Assembly (NCBI GenBank): GCA_963693085.1
Contig: OY856409.1
Span: 665,289,591 to 665,353,590, forward strand
DNA from: Alisma plantago-aquatica
Taxonomy: Eukaryota; Streptophyta; Magnoliopsida; Alismatales; Alismataceae
Length of the DNA stretch: 64,000 nt
Reading direction: 5' to 3'
The notes beneath the pieces were generated by a model. It was given only the letters and a program-made list of their open reading frames with translations, made no database searches and was not told the origin of the DNA. Positions 21,761 to 33,800 of this stretch are shown here, piece after piece. Position numbers and translations under genes: made by a program. Within the stretch, counting starts at the first letter, position 1, and every line of letters starts with the position of its first letter.

Positions 21761-22906
21761 ATGTCTGGATCACATGAAGAGCATGCTGCTGAGGGCACTA
21801 CTGCTGCACCACGAGGAGGTGCAGGACACCAGAATAGGGAGGGCCTTGTACCTGAACAGCCCCAGATTGACCCAGCTAAGATAGAAAACTCAACTCTCCA
21901 TGCTTTATTTGATAAATTCCTGACAGCCATAACACACATAGCAGATAGGGTGCCACCATCTGCACCTAGGGCACCAACCCATCAGGAAGGTTATGGAGTC
22001 GGAAAGACTTTTGAGAGACTTTGCCAGGTGGGAGCCATAGACTATGCTAGTACATCTGACCCAGTAGATGCTTATCTATGGTTGACAGAGCTGGAAAAGG
22101 CTTTCAGGATCCTTGATATTCCTGAAGCTGAAAAGGTAGAACATGTGGTATACCTCCTAAAAGGGAGTGCTGGTAATTGGTGGATGATAGAGGAAGATAA
22201 AAGACCAGGCGAAGAAATAGGATGGGAGGTATTCCGACGAGAATTTGTCAATAGATACTTCCCTAAGACGTATCTAGATGAGAAGATCTCTCAATTTGAG
22301 AAGATCACACAAGGACAGATGAACGTTAGCGAATATGAAGCTAAGTTCATGGAGTTGCTGTGGTTTTGTCCGCAGATGGCAGTTAGTGATGAAGAAAGAA
22401 TTCGACATTTTGAAAAGGGATTGAACGTTGAACTAGCCACTCCTGTGTCTGCCTTAGAGAACAGAGAAAGGTTTGCCACCTTTGTGGAGTCAGTAAGAAG
22501 GATAGATAGGTCGGAAATCGAGAAACAACAGACAAGTAGTAAGAAGATGTACACCCAACCTCAAGATCAAAGGCCTGAAAGTTTTAAGAAGCCAAGATTT
22601 TCTATACCGACAGCAATATCAGGATTTCCTACCCAGACACAATGGATGTCAAGTGGAAGTAGGGATCATAGTAGTACACCAAGAAAACCCTCCGACATAG
22701 CATCAACATCGGTAACTGGATTGTATAGACACTTTGCACCCAAGATCTGTTACCAATGTAGACAACCGAGACATCTGGCAAAGGATTGTCCAGACATGAA
22801 TACAATAATGACTCAACCTCAAGGACACAATCTGCAAGGCTCACAAGGGAGGCAATATAATAATAGAGGACATGGACAGACGTCCCAGACAGGTCAGATG
22901 AAATAA
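21761..22906 (+). CDS. gag: E2 Gag protein, intact
   Basis: A complete 381-residue Gag, which would form the particle in which element RNA is packaged. ATG at 21761 (MSGSHEEH) is chosen over an upstream in-frame TTG because A and B start at the same residues. A Retrotrans_gag capsid domain spans about residues 100-225 (YLWLTELEKAF, VEHVVYLLKGSAGNWW, FVNRYFPKTYLDEK, YEAKFMELL). A zinc knuckle of pattern CX2CX4HX4C (CYQCRQPRHLAKDC) lies near residues 328-343. The tail is Gln/Gly-rich and stops at 22906; no protease frame follows, although in A and B the protease continues in frame. An intact gag without pol fits the TR-GAG class. Expression is not shown. Confidence 0.93.
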   Translation: MSGSHEEHAAEGTTAAPRGGAGHQNREGLVPEQPQIDPAKIENSTLHALFDKFLTAITHIADRVPPSAPRAPTHQEGYGVGKTFERLCQVGAIDYASTSDPVDAYLWLTELEKAFRILDIPEAEKVEHVVYLLKGSAGNWWMIEEDKRPGEEIGWEVFRREFVNRYFPKTYLDEKISQFEKITQGQMNVSEYEAKFMELLWFCPQMAVSDEERIRHFEKGLNVELATPVSALENRERFATFVESVRRIDRSEIEKQQTSSKKMYTQPQDQRPESFKKPRFSIPTAISGFPTQTQWMSSGSRDHSSTPRKPSDIASTSVTGLYRHFAPKICYQCRQPRHLAKDCPDMNTIMTQPQGHNLQGSQGRQYNNRGHGQTSQTGQMK

Positions 22907-23340
22907 GTTTTGTTTTGATATTTCATATCAGGATTCTATGTGTTAAAGATATGAAAATTAGCTATTTTTGAATTCCCTTGACTAAGTCCTAGAAGGACAC
23001 AAGGGAGATAAGAACTTATATCTTACTCATTATTCTTTAAAACAATTTATAATCTCCCTTAATTGTGTATTAAAAGATGAGATATAGATGTGATACCTGA
23101 AGAATAATCTAGTATGGTAAATCCTGTGTGTATAATGATATGAAAAGCGAGGAATATGATGATAAGTAAAATACATACTACCTAATCTCAATACTTATAT
23201 ACCCTAGCCAGGTATATGGTTATTGTAGATAAGGCAAGTATGAAACTCTTAGATTGTTATCTTTTTGATTACTCTGATCAGGTAATTATTCTGAAACAAT
23301 CTAGAGAGTATAAGGAAATTAATGAGAAAAGCTAAGTGAA
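22907..23340 (+). other. E2 non-coding internal segment shared with E1
   Basis: No reading frame of note. The stretch 23040-23310 aligns with about 2340-2620 in E1, so this DNA was already in the common ancestor of both pol-less elements. Confidence 0.7.
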
Positions 23341-24150
23341 ACTTCTAAATAAACATACTCAGTGAATCTTCTTAGTGAATACTTAGTGAATATACTTAGT
23401 GAACATACTCAGTGAATCTTCTTAGTGAATACTTAGTGAATATACTTAGTGAACACACTCAGTGAACACTTAGTGAACTTTCTTAGTGAATACTTAGTGA
23501 ACTTCCTCAGTGAATATATTTAGTGAATATACTTAGTGAACTTCCTCAGTGAATACTTAGTGAATATACTCAGTAAATTTCCTCAGTGAATACTTAGTGA
23601 ACATACTTAGTGAGCATACTTAGTGAACATACTCAGTGAATTTCCTCAGTGAATACTTAGTGAACATACTTAGTGAGCATACTTAGTGAACATACTCAGT
23701 GAATTTCCTCAGTGAATACTTAGTGAATATACTTAGTGAGCATACTTAGTGAACATACTCAGTGAATACTTAGTGAACATACTTAGTGAGCATACTTAGT
23801 GAACATACTCAGTGAATTTCCTCAGTGAATACTTAGTGAACATACTTAGTGAGCATACTTAGTGAACATACTCAGTGAATTTCCTCAGTGAATACTTAGT
23901 GAATATACTTAGTAAACATACTTAGTGAACATACTCAGTGAATTTCCTCAGCAAATACTTAGTAAGCATACTCAATGAACTCCTTCAGTGAAAGCTTTTG
24001 AGACAACATACTTAGTAAATTTACTTAGTGAAATCTTCCAAGACAAATTGCTTAGTGAATCTTCTCAGTGAATATTTCCAAATTAATTGATTAGCAAACT
24101 TTCTTAGTGAACTGTTTCAAATAAATAAAGGATTGCTGAGTGAATTATCT
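23341..24150 (+). repeat. TAGTGA/CAGTGA minisatellite, about 800 bp
   Basis: Some seventy imperfect units of 9-13 bases around cttagtgaacata and ctcagtgaatttc, organised into a higher-order repeat (for example tttcctcagtgaatacttag, then tgaacatacttagtgagcat). It decays toward 24120. Located between gag and the polypurine tract, where pol would lie in a complete element. Confidence 0.9.
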
Positions 24151-24399
24151 GTGTTAAGGTATGTATGTTTCTCTTTTGGTAAACATTCTTGGGTGATACT
24201 AGAAGAATGTTCTTTTATGCTTCTTCCTTTCAAAAGTATGGACACCTTATGTTAGGGGTTTATGCTTTGCACAAACATAAACAATGATAACAAGTAATTA
24301 ATGAAAGGGACTTTGTGTGAATTACAAATCCATAATATCATCATAATTTTGAGATAATATGGGGAAACTTGAGGGCCTTACTAATGAATAATCAGTCCC

Positions 24400-24449
24400 T
24401 CCTTTTCCTGGGATTTCAGGGACGAAATCCTTGTTAGGGGTTTATAATT
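24400..24449 (+). other. E2 polypurine-tract region
   Basis: Reads ggatttcagggacgaaatcc then ttgttaggggtttataattt, immediately before the 3' LTR. Nearly identical to E1 (4165-4212) and, on the minus strand, similar to A and B. Shared priming signals are what trans-mobilisation would need. Confidence 0.7.
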
Positions 24450-25642
24450 TGTAACACCCCTGACCTGGGTTATGAAATAACCCTAGGTGTTTTGCTTAAA
24501 ATTATGATTAGAGGCTTGTGGTTAACCCTTGATATGTCATTAAAGCTTTAGAAGAATCTATGTTTTCATTTCTGCCCTTTTTGAACAATGTTGTAAGATT
24601 GTTTTGTTTAATAGGGACCTATGTGCAAATCACCCAATTAGAGGGGTTAACTTGCAAATTGCACATGTTAATATGTTCCTATGATTATGAGACATCATAA
24701 AAATGAATATTATGTGGTGATATGGATTCCCCAAGCTTGGGCACCAAAATATAGCTTGTAGAGCAATCCTTGTACTTTAAAACCTAGTTTTGGTGTAAAG
24801 TGCAATTTACCCAAAAGATAGGGTGCAACATGTAAAATATACCCTCTAGAGTACCTCTCTTGCTTTTTAGCATCAAGTGGAGTAACGAAAATGAGGGGGG
24901 CGCCTCATTTGAGTAACCATATAAGAAGGATAATCATTGTAATTGAATAATCAAGATGTATGCAAAATGACCCTTATATGTGTATGACTTAATAAAGTGT
25001 TTGGCTTCTTTTCCTCTAAACCAAGGTTGAGATATAAGTTTGCATGTTATGATAAGGGAGGAATGTGGAAAAGAAGTAGGAGAGGGGCGTGGATTATATA
25101 GATGTAAAAGAGAAGAAGTATTTATCATTGCCTTGGAAATATGTCCAAAAATGTATAAGCAAGCTCTTTCCACAATCAAGGGATCGTTCCCTTCATTTCC
25201 TCTTCTCATCCCTTTTCTTTGGGCTGAATAAGGAGGTGGTTAGGAGCAGAGGAGGACGACCAAGTTGATCTAGGTAATTTTGGTCATCTTCTAGCTTGGA
25301 TTCATGGAGGAAATTCCATTACAAGGTTGGTTTGCTAGTATTCCTTACACAACTCTTGCTTCTAGCCATCTTCTCCATCCAATTCTTGAAGAAAGGACCT
25401 TAAACGACCCCTGGATCTCAAGCCACCATTAAATATACAGAGCTTGGAGCTCTAGATCAGATTCTAAGGCAGGTTTTATAACTCTAAACCTTAAAGCTTT
25501 GATTATGCATCTTCCTTTCTTGCAAACGTTGCTAGTTCTTCTTCCCTCCATCCTTCTTTGCACTCTTGCAAGCAAAACCGTGGAGAACAGGCCTTGATCT
25601 GGAGGTAGAAGAAGGGGGCATGAATACCAATGCTACTTTAGA

Positions 25643-27048
25643 AAACGGTCTTGCATCCCTTGGCCAAACGGTTTGCAAAACCGTTTGAAGGGCAAACGGT
25701 TTCAAAACTGTTTGAAGGGCAAACGGTTTCTCAAGGTCGGTTTGAGCAAACGGTTTCCAAACTGTTTGAGGGAGTTGACCAAGGGTTGACCGTTTGAGAT
25801 TCCTTTTCATAATTATGTTGGTTAATAACTAGCCAAATTTTATAGGTTAACTCCCAAGGAATCATGAGTTGAAGGCTAATCAATTAGAGAAACCTAATTG
25901 GATTAAGTGCTGATTTCCAACCTGATTAACTTGACCTTTAAGGGCAAACGGATTCAAAACTGTTTGAGGGAGTTTACCAAGGGTTTACCGTTTGAGATTC
26001 CTGTTCATAATAATGTTGGTTAATAACTCACCAAATTTTATGGATTAGTTCCAAAGGAATCATGAGTTGAAGGCTAATCAATTGGGCAAACCCTAATTGT
26101 AATTAGTGCTGAAATTCCAATGCGTTGATTTGAGAGTTTTGGGTTGATTAGCCCAAACGGTTTCAAAACCGTTTGGGGATTACCGAAATGGTCTCAAGAC
26201 CGTTTGGAGGTCACCCAAGACCGTTTGGAGGTCTGGGGTCAAGTTGGTTGAGTAATTGAAGGTCTAAAGATACCAAATTGAAATGCAATCAAGTGCTGAT
26301 TCGATGATCAACTGAATAGCTCAAATCCTAATGATTTTTTTCACTAGAATCCAAGAGTTGGATGAGACAAACGGTCTCAAGACCATTTGGAACTCATCCA
26401 AACGGTCTCAAGACCGTTTGGAGGCCACCCAAGACCATTTGGAGGTCTAGGGGTGAGTATAGTTAAGCAATTGATGATCTAATGATACTAAGTTAAAGTG
26501 TAATCAATTGCTGATTTGGTGATCAATCCAATGATCCAAACCCTAATTGGTTGATTTGGATTTTGATGATTTGATGGGAAAACGGTCTCAAGACCGTTTG
26601 GGGTCAGGTCATGTTCAAATTGGATGATGGTTCAATGGGTTCAAATCAATTAGACTCCCATTGAAATATGTTGAAGGGTTGACGATTCCAAACCCTAATC
26701 CAAATGATTAAAGCCCTAATTGATGATCAATTTAGGGTCAATTGAGTGTAAAATCAGTTAAGGGTTGACCTAATTAACTCAATTGATGAGTGGATAATAA
26801 GTACATGATCGATTGAGGGGTTCAACATTGGAAACCCTAACTCAATTGGAGTGGTTAAGACACTCTTTGGTCCATGCAGTTTTGAGGAGGTTTGGACCAA
26901 ACTGTCTCAAGACCGTTTGAGTCCAAACGGTCTCAAGATAGTTTGAGTCCAAATAGTCTCAAGACCGTTTGGGACCAAACGGTTTCAAAACCGTTTGGAT
27001 TCATGCGGTTTCAAAACTGTTTGGAGGTTGAAAGTGCAAAACCCTTTG
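25643..27048. repeat. AACGG/CCGTT near-palindrome array, E2 3' LTR
   Basis: Counterpart of 18182-19592 with the same order of spacers; individual motifs differ by point changes (for example caagaccgtttgg against caagaccatttgg), mostly C/T or G/A at the CpG in the motif. Confidence 0.87.
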
Positions 27049-27538
27049 GGATCTTTTAAGGTCAAGAATGCTTATTTCTTTGAAGGCTTAAATGGTTCAA
27101 TGGTTGATCAATCTAAACCCTAATGATATCCAAAGACATTAAGGGAACAAGTAATTAGTTGGTTGATGCATGCTATGACTAATGGTGGACTTTAACAAAG
27201 TACCCTTGATGGGTTTAAGTAGTCGACACCTCTTGATCAAGCAAACCCTAATGAACATTGTAGTAATAATGTGACTTATGTTATCAAGGTTGAATTGACC
27301 TAACCTAATCATAAGAGATGTAAACATCATCTAATAATAAGAGGGGAGTGAAGACTCCTAATATGAATGAGAATCAAGTAATATACTTCCAACATGTATG
27401 AATACACATAATTAGGGTATGATCCTTTACAATGGGATCATGGAAACCCTAATTATGATGATCAATGAATCTTAACCTAAGTGAAGACATGAATGGAAGT
27501 AATCTTAATACATAATGATGGTATGATCTCAATTCACT

Positions 27539-27780
27539 GCTATGTGAATAGTAAACCCTAATCTAGGGTAATGTGATGCTATGTGAATAGTAAACCCTAA
27601 TCTAGGGTAATGTGATGCTATGTGAATAGTAAACCCTAATCTAGGGTAATGTGATGCTATGTGAATAGTAAACCCTAATCTAGGGTAATGTGATGCTATG
27701 TGAATAGTAAACCCTAATCTAGGGTAATGTGATGCTATGTGAATAGTAAACCCTAATCTAGGGAGATGTGATGATATGAA
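27539..27780 (+). repeat. 39-bp telobox minisatellite, E2 3' LTR
   Basis: About six copies of the unit described at 20084-20325, very uniform. Copies within each array are more alike than the degenerate arrays in B (47490-47650, 58080-58235). Confidence 0.92.
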
Positions 27781-28787
27781 CAAGTAACCCTAATTCTGAG
27801 TTATGCTTTTAAGCATGAAACTCCATGATTGAGAAATGAGATAGAAATCACTATTCATAATCTAGTTAAGAGGTTGAATAACTCTATTTGGATTAAATGA
27901 GAATCCTAACCCTAGAAACCAGTCGTGGTATTATGACACGGTTGTGGTGAGTCCTTTGTGGCACGACCGTGCAAGGTAGCACAGCCGTGGTATCACATAT
28001 ATAATTTGAGAAGAACCTGTATGGTGCTGTTATGATACAATATGCATGTTATTAGTAAATATTGATCATGTAGGTTTTCATAAAGAGGTGATCATATCCA
28101 GGTAAGGATTATGATATCTTATGTATTGAAATTACTTTATATGCTTCAAGTATAATGATATGCTATGATACCTAGTGAATGGTAAATTATGAGTTCAAGT
28201 ACCTAGATTCTATAATCATGATGATAAATTTAGAAAGGTACTTGATAAGTTGAGGAATTGAGATCCTAACACTTTATGAGAAAAAGTATGGCTACAGGCC
28301 ATGACTCCCCAATAATAATGTCAGACATTAGATATATGATCTAAGTCTGAAGAGAGTTAGTTTTGTAATAATAGTTTTATAGTAAATAAATGTCATACAT
28401 GTTCTTCTATTTCTTAGAAGTAAATGACATATGGGTTTATCAAATTATAGTTGTATTGCTTTAATAGGAAGAATGGTTTAATCTGTTAAACATTGTTTTA
28501 ACTACTCCCAGACAAATATAACTTCTTTGTGTACATTTATTCTCTTAAGATGCAATAATTATGTTTCTGGAGAAGAGTTATAACTCTCACTGGGACAATT
28601 TTATAATTGTCTCACCCCATGGGAAACATATTTTTAGGTGGACGTGGGCGAGGAGGCAGAAATTCTTCAATAGGTGAAGGGCAGCATCAACAGTACCAGG
28701 GACAGCAGTGAAGTTTCAGGTGGAGAACTGTCTGTTATGCCACATACAGATGTAGTTAGAGTCCTATGTGTCGTAACAAAAGTTAGA

Positions 28788-30783
28788 ATGACGGGGGCGG
28801 CTAGGGTTTCTGGGGGCGCTGGCGAACGGGGGGGGGGGGCGTAGGGGAGAAGATGATGGTACCTCGAAGGGAGGAGGTGCAGGCGAGGGCGGAAATGCAC
28901 GGAAGGAACCGGAGAATCCATCGAATAACCTGTTACACGGGACTACAGACGAAGAGACGAGGATACGGCCGGAGAAACAAAGCAAGATCGACGGCAACTC
29001 TAGCAGCGGGAAGGGGGTCAAAGTCACAATACCGAACGTGGGATTGGAGTTTCACTATACTGGAATGCGGGGCCATGACAAACAGCAAGGAAATGTTGTA
29101 GAAGATGACGGGAACAACAACGGGATAGATTATGAATCGCTCTTCCCGCCGTTAGATGGAAACAATGGAAGAAGGGTGGAAAACGGAAGCTGGATCAACC
29201 AGGCAGGAGCAATAGACGACCGAGCAACCGAAAAGCAGCTCGATAGCGGGGGTAACCAAGAGTCATATTTGGGTGATTACACCATGGGAGAAGATAAGAT
29301 GGACGGAGCAGACTATTTCTTAGACAAACTGTTCGAGCCCAGACTTGCAACATCAGATGTGATCCTGAAGACTCCGATCGGACAGCCAGTGCTAGAAATC
29401 AATCCAGATGCTGAGGAGAGTCTCGTCAAGCCGTGGATGTATACTGTGGTTGCTAAATTGATTGGATCTAATGTAGGATATATGACTATGAGAGATCGAT
29501 TGAAAACCTTATGGAATCCCATAGGAAGGTTCAATATCTATGAGGTAGATCTGGGCCACTATGTGGTGCAGTTCTCTTGCAGAAGAGATTTCGATACAGC
29601 TCTGTTTGGAGGACCATGGAAATTGTTTGGCAATTGCCTAGCAGTGTGGCAGTGGGATCCCACGTTCTGTCTGTCTATTGAACTACCCAGATATTTGGTT
29701 ACGTGGGTTCGCATCCTTGACCTCCCTCTCCACCTGTATGTATCAACTCTGTTCGACTACATAGGTTTGGCTTTGGGAAGTCTGGTTAAGGTCGATAATC
29801 ATACGATGGCGAGGACAAGGAGCAAGTTTGCCAGACTGGCAATCGAGGTGGATACATCGAAACCACTGATAAATACCATCACCATAAACAATGAAATCTA
29901 CCAGGTTGAATATGAAGTCTTTCCTGAATCATGCAATCTTTGTGGAAAGATAGGACATGGAGAGGCGAAATGCCAATCTAATCCGAAAACTGGAAGTCCG
30001 AATGATAACATGGAGGATACTTCTAAGGAGAGAGGAAACTCTACGACCAACAAGGAGGATAGCAGAGCGACCAAATGGCAGACACAGAGGAGAACTGCCC
30101 ACAAAGCTAAACAAAAAACCCAGACCACGGGAAGGAATACTGAGATGAACGCTCAGAACAGATTCGCTAACCTAGCGGACGATCAAGAACAAGATGAGGG
30201 TCAAAGCAGTGACATCAGTACCACGAGACAAAGTGAAGCAACCGAAAGGGTGAACACATCAGGTACAAAACCACCCCCGAAGATATGGAAGAAGAAAACT
30301 ATAGAGACGGCGGACGAAAAAAAGGAAGTTTTGAAGGAGATCAATAAGATTCCGAATAAAGAAAATACCAGCGATGAAGTTCACGTGGTCGCAAACCCGG
30401 AGGTGGACGAAGTCATTGACCTTGAGACTGAAGAAGCAACTCTAGAAAAAGCCACGAGCACAGAAGGAACAAGGCAAGTTACAGAAGACAACACAAGTAA
30501 TGGAAAGGAGAGAGGCAACGAGAGGAGCACAGAAGTAAGTATGGAGGATAAGGAGGGGGAAGATACGGAGAAACGAATTCCGCTGAAAGAAGTGGATTCC
30601 AACTCCACAGCTACTCGACTACCACCAGGGAGGAAACTGAAAGGATCCGGGGCGAAAATGAAGGCAGCTAGAATAACACCTCCGTATGAACACAGGAGGA
30701 AGAGCCCACTCTTACAGAAGGAGGGGGACGAGGGTGCTACCGAGATGAATGAAGAGAAGGATGAGACAGACATGCATGTTTAG
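28788..30783 (+). pseudogene. LINE ORF1 (RNA-binding protein), frameshifted in a G run
   Basis: ATG at 28788 opens MTGAARVSGGAGERGGG but hits TAG at 28842 just after a run of 12 G (28828-28839). From 28843 a frame shifted by one stays open to the stop at 30781-30783 and contains the rest: FHYTGMRGHDKQ, a DUF4283 region (about 29430-29930; WMYTVVAKLIG, FGGPWKLFGNCLAVWQW, YLVTWVRILDLPLHLY) and the zinc knuckle CNLCGKIGHGEAKC. The C-terminal third is acidic and low complexity. The protein normally coats LINE RNA. G-run slippage is the simplest explanation, either a real mutation or a sequencing error. Without it, a shorter protein could start inside the long frame. Confidence 0.85.
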
Positions 30784-30820
30784 AGGGTTCTGCTGTTATG
30801 ACCAATCTCTCTAGTTGTTA

Positions 30821-33800
30821 ATGTTAAACACAATAGTATGGAATACTAGAGGAATCGGCAATCATGATACTTGTCGTGTCCTCAAAGAGATGATCTCATA
30901 GAAGAACACTAAAATCGTGGGAATTCTTGAACCCCGTATCAGTGGAAACAAGGCGGAGAACACCATTAAGATGCTGGGTTTTAACAGGTCCTTCCGGTGT
31001 GAAGCGAGAGGCTTCTCCGGGGGTATCTGGGTGTGCTGGAAAGAAGGTGATTGTACTGTTCAGATCATAAACTGTCATCGCCAATTCGTTACTTGTAAAG
31101 TCAATAACAATGTTCTGATCACGTTTGTTTACGCGCATCCTCACTTTTCTGTTCGGAAGTTGTTATGGAAACATCTGATTGCTATGGGTAAGAAGTTCAC
31201 ACTCCCTTGGATTGCGATTGGTGATTTTAACACGACCTTGCTGCCTGAGGAGAAATCTGGGAGTAGACACTACAATCTGAATGAAGCTGCTACTTTTAAT
31301 AACACTCTAATGGAAGCGGGGCTGACTGATCTTGGTTTCAACGGACAAAGGTTTACATACATCCATGGCAGATTGCAGGAAAGACTTGATAGAGCAGTGG
31401 CAAATAACGATTTTATCAATGCTTACCCTAGCTTCACAGTAGAACATCTTCCAAAGGTGTACTCTGACCATTGCCCTATTGCGATTGGAAATACGATACG
31501 AGCCAGTACTAAGAAAAGTTTTTTCATAAGGGAGTCTTGGTCTCTTTCAGGAGAGTTCCAAAATATGATCAAGGAGAAATGGAACCCGAACCTCAATTTC
31601 AATGATGCCCTTGAACAGTCACATGGTGTCATTAATAACTGGGCTGCGGAGAGCAGGAAACACACTATGCAGGAGAAGAAGAGAGTTCTTAGGAACATTG
31701 ATCTCTTACAAAAGAATCTGGCAGACAATTATGATGATATCACATCTAAGATGATCATCAACATGGAGACCCAATATGGTGAGATTCTGAAGCAGGAGGA
31801 AGCAGACCTCAGGCAAAAAAGCCACATCAACTGGTTAACTGAGGGAGATATGAATACAAAGTTCTACAATGCTTATGTCAAGATGAGGAGGCGATACAAC
31901 ACAATAACTATGCTAAGGAATGCTGAGGGTGACTGGACTAGCAAGGAGGAGGATATCAGGCAAATTATCTTTAATTACTTCAAGAATCTTTTTACAGAAC
32001 CAGTCATTACTCACGTGAAGGACATAAAGGAATATCCAGGAGAATTTAAAGTCCTGTCTGAGGTGGAGAAACAAGAGCTGAGCGTGAAGGCTACTCTTGA
32101 AGAACTTCACAACGTTTTATCGAAGATAAATCCGCACAAGGCGCCTGGCCCAGACGGTGCAGACGGTAGCTTCATAAAGAAGAACTGGCATACTGTCAAG
32201 AAATCCCTCTTATCTTCTGTAAACGAGGCCCTTCAGGGAGGAATGCTAAGTGGGAGCATCTGTAATTCCAGTATAGTGCTAATACCGAAGATTCTTAAAC
32301 CTGAACAATGTGAACATTTCCGCCCTATCTCTCTTAATAACCTCAGTTTGAAGCTTTCTTCGAAGATCATTGTGGAGAGGATTAAATCCTACCTCCCACA
32401 TTGGATATCCCCTATGCAAAGTGCATTTGTTCCTGGAAGAAAAATCTCAGACAATATTACTGTAACTCAGGAGATTATCCACATTATGAGAAGAAGGAGT
32501 TCGAGGAAGAAGATGATGGCAATCAAGATAGATTTGTCCAAAGCCTAAGACAAGATGACATGGCCGTTCATACGGGATACTCTCGAGAAAATTGGAATAC
32601 CTGTAACCATCTGCAACTATATTATGAACTCTATTTCAACTGGTGATAGCTCTATCATATGGAATGGGAAGGAAACTGGAACATTCAAGGCTACTAGGGG
32701 ACTGAGGCAGGGGGACCCTCTGTCACCCTACCTTTTTGTTCTATGTCTAGAACGACTGAGTCAATCTATTGAGAAGCTGGTATCTGAGAAGAAATGGACC
32801 CCTATCCAACTCTATAGAGCAGGTCCTAAAATTTCCCATCTATGCTTTGCCGATGACATGGTTCTGTTTGCCAAGGCTGATGTGCAAGAAATGAGGACAA
32901 TCCTGAGTTGTTTTAGAGAGTTCGGTCGAGTCTCTGGACAAGCTATTTCTGTGAAGAAGTCCTCTATCTTCTTCTCGAGGAATGTTAGGCCGTGCACCCA
33001 ACTCAGAATCGGTCGTATGAGTGGTTTCACGCTCACAAGTAACCTGGGGAAGTACCTAGGAGTCCCGCTTATTCACGAGAAGGTGAACAAAGAGACTTAC
33101 AACAGCACTTTGAAAAGAGTCGAAGCAGCGATGGCTGCGTGGTCTGCGAGGTGCTTAAGCTTAGCCGGTAGAGTCTGCCTCGCCAAATCTACTCTTACGG
33201 CGATTCCTAGCTACGTCATGCAGACGACCCTTCTTCCTACTAAGATGTGCGATCGCATTGATGGCACAATCAGAAGGTTCATTTGGGGTGGCAACCATAA
33301 GAGTCACCCGCTCTCCTTGGTTGCTTGGAATAAGATAACCAGCAGCAAAGATCAAGGCGGTTTGGGCATACAGAGTATGAAGGAGCTGAATATCTCGCTT
33401 ATTGCTAAGCATGCGTGGGAAATTGCCACGAAGAGAAGATCTAGCTGGTGTGAAAGTCTAAAACCTAAGTACATTGGCCATAATGGAAGGAAGAGCATAA
33501 ACACATCCAGATTAGCGAGATCTGTAATCCAATGCAAGGAGTTCATCACTGAAAACTCGACCTGGATACCTGTTAGTGGAAAAGATATCAATGTCTGGCT
33601 GGATAGATGGTGTGAAGTAGAAGGATGCTTACAACAGCATGTCTCTAAGCCCATACCAGAAGATTTAAAAGACCTGAGAGTATCAAGCCTAGTCAATCTG
33701 AATGAGGAATGGGATACTGAGTTTCTAAACGATTGGCTGCCGCAACATATCACAAAGAAGATTACCAAGCTTGATGTACCCAGACAATACGAGGAGTGTG

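Noticed and set aside
28667..29027. Antisense Pro/Ser-rich frames at the LINE 5' end
   Set aside because: Shadows of the GC-rich start of LINE ORF1.
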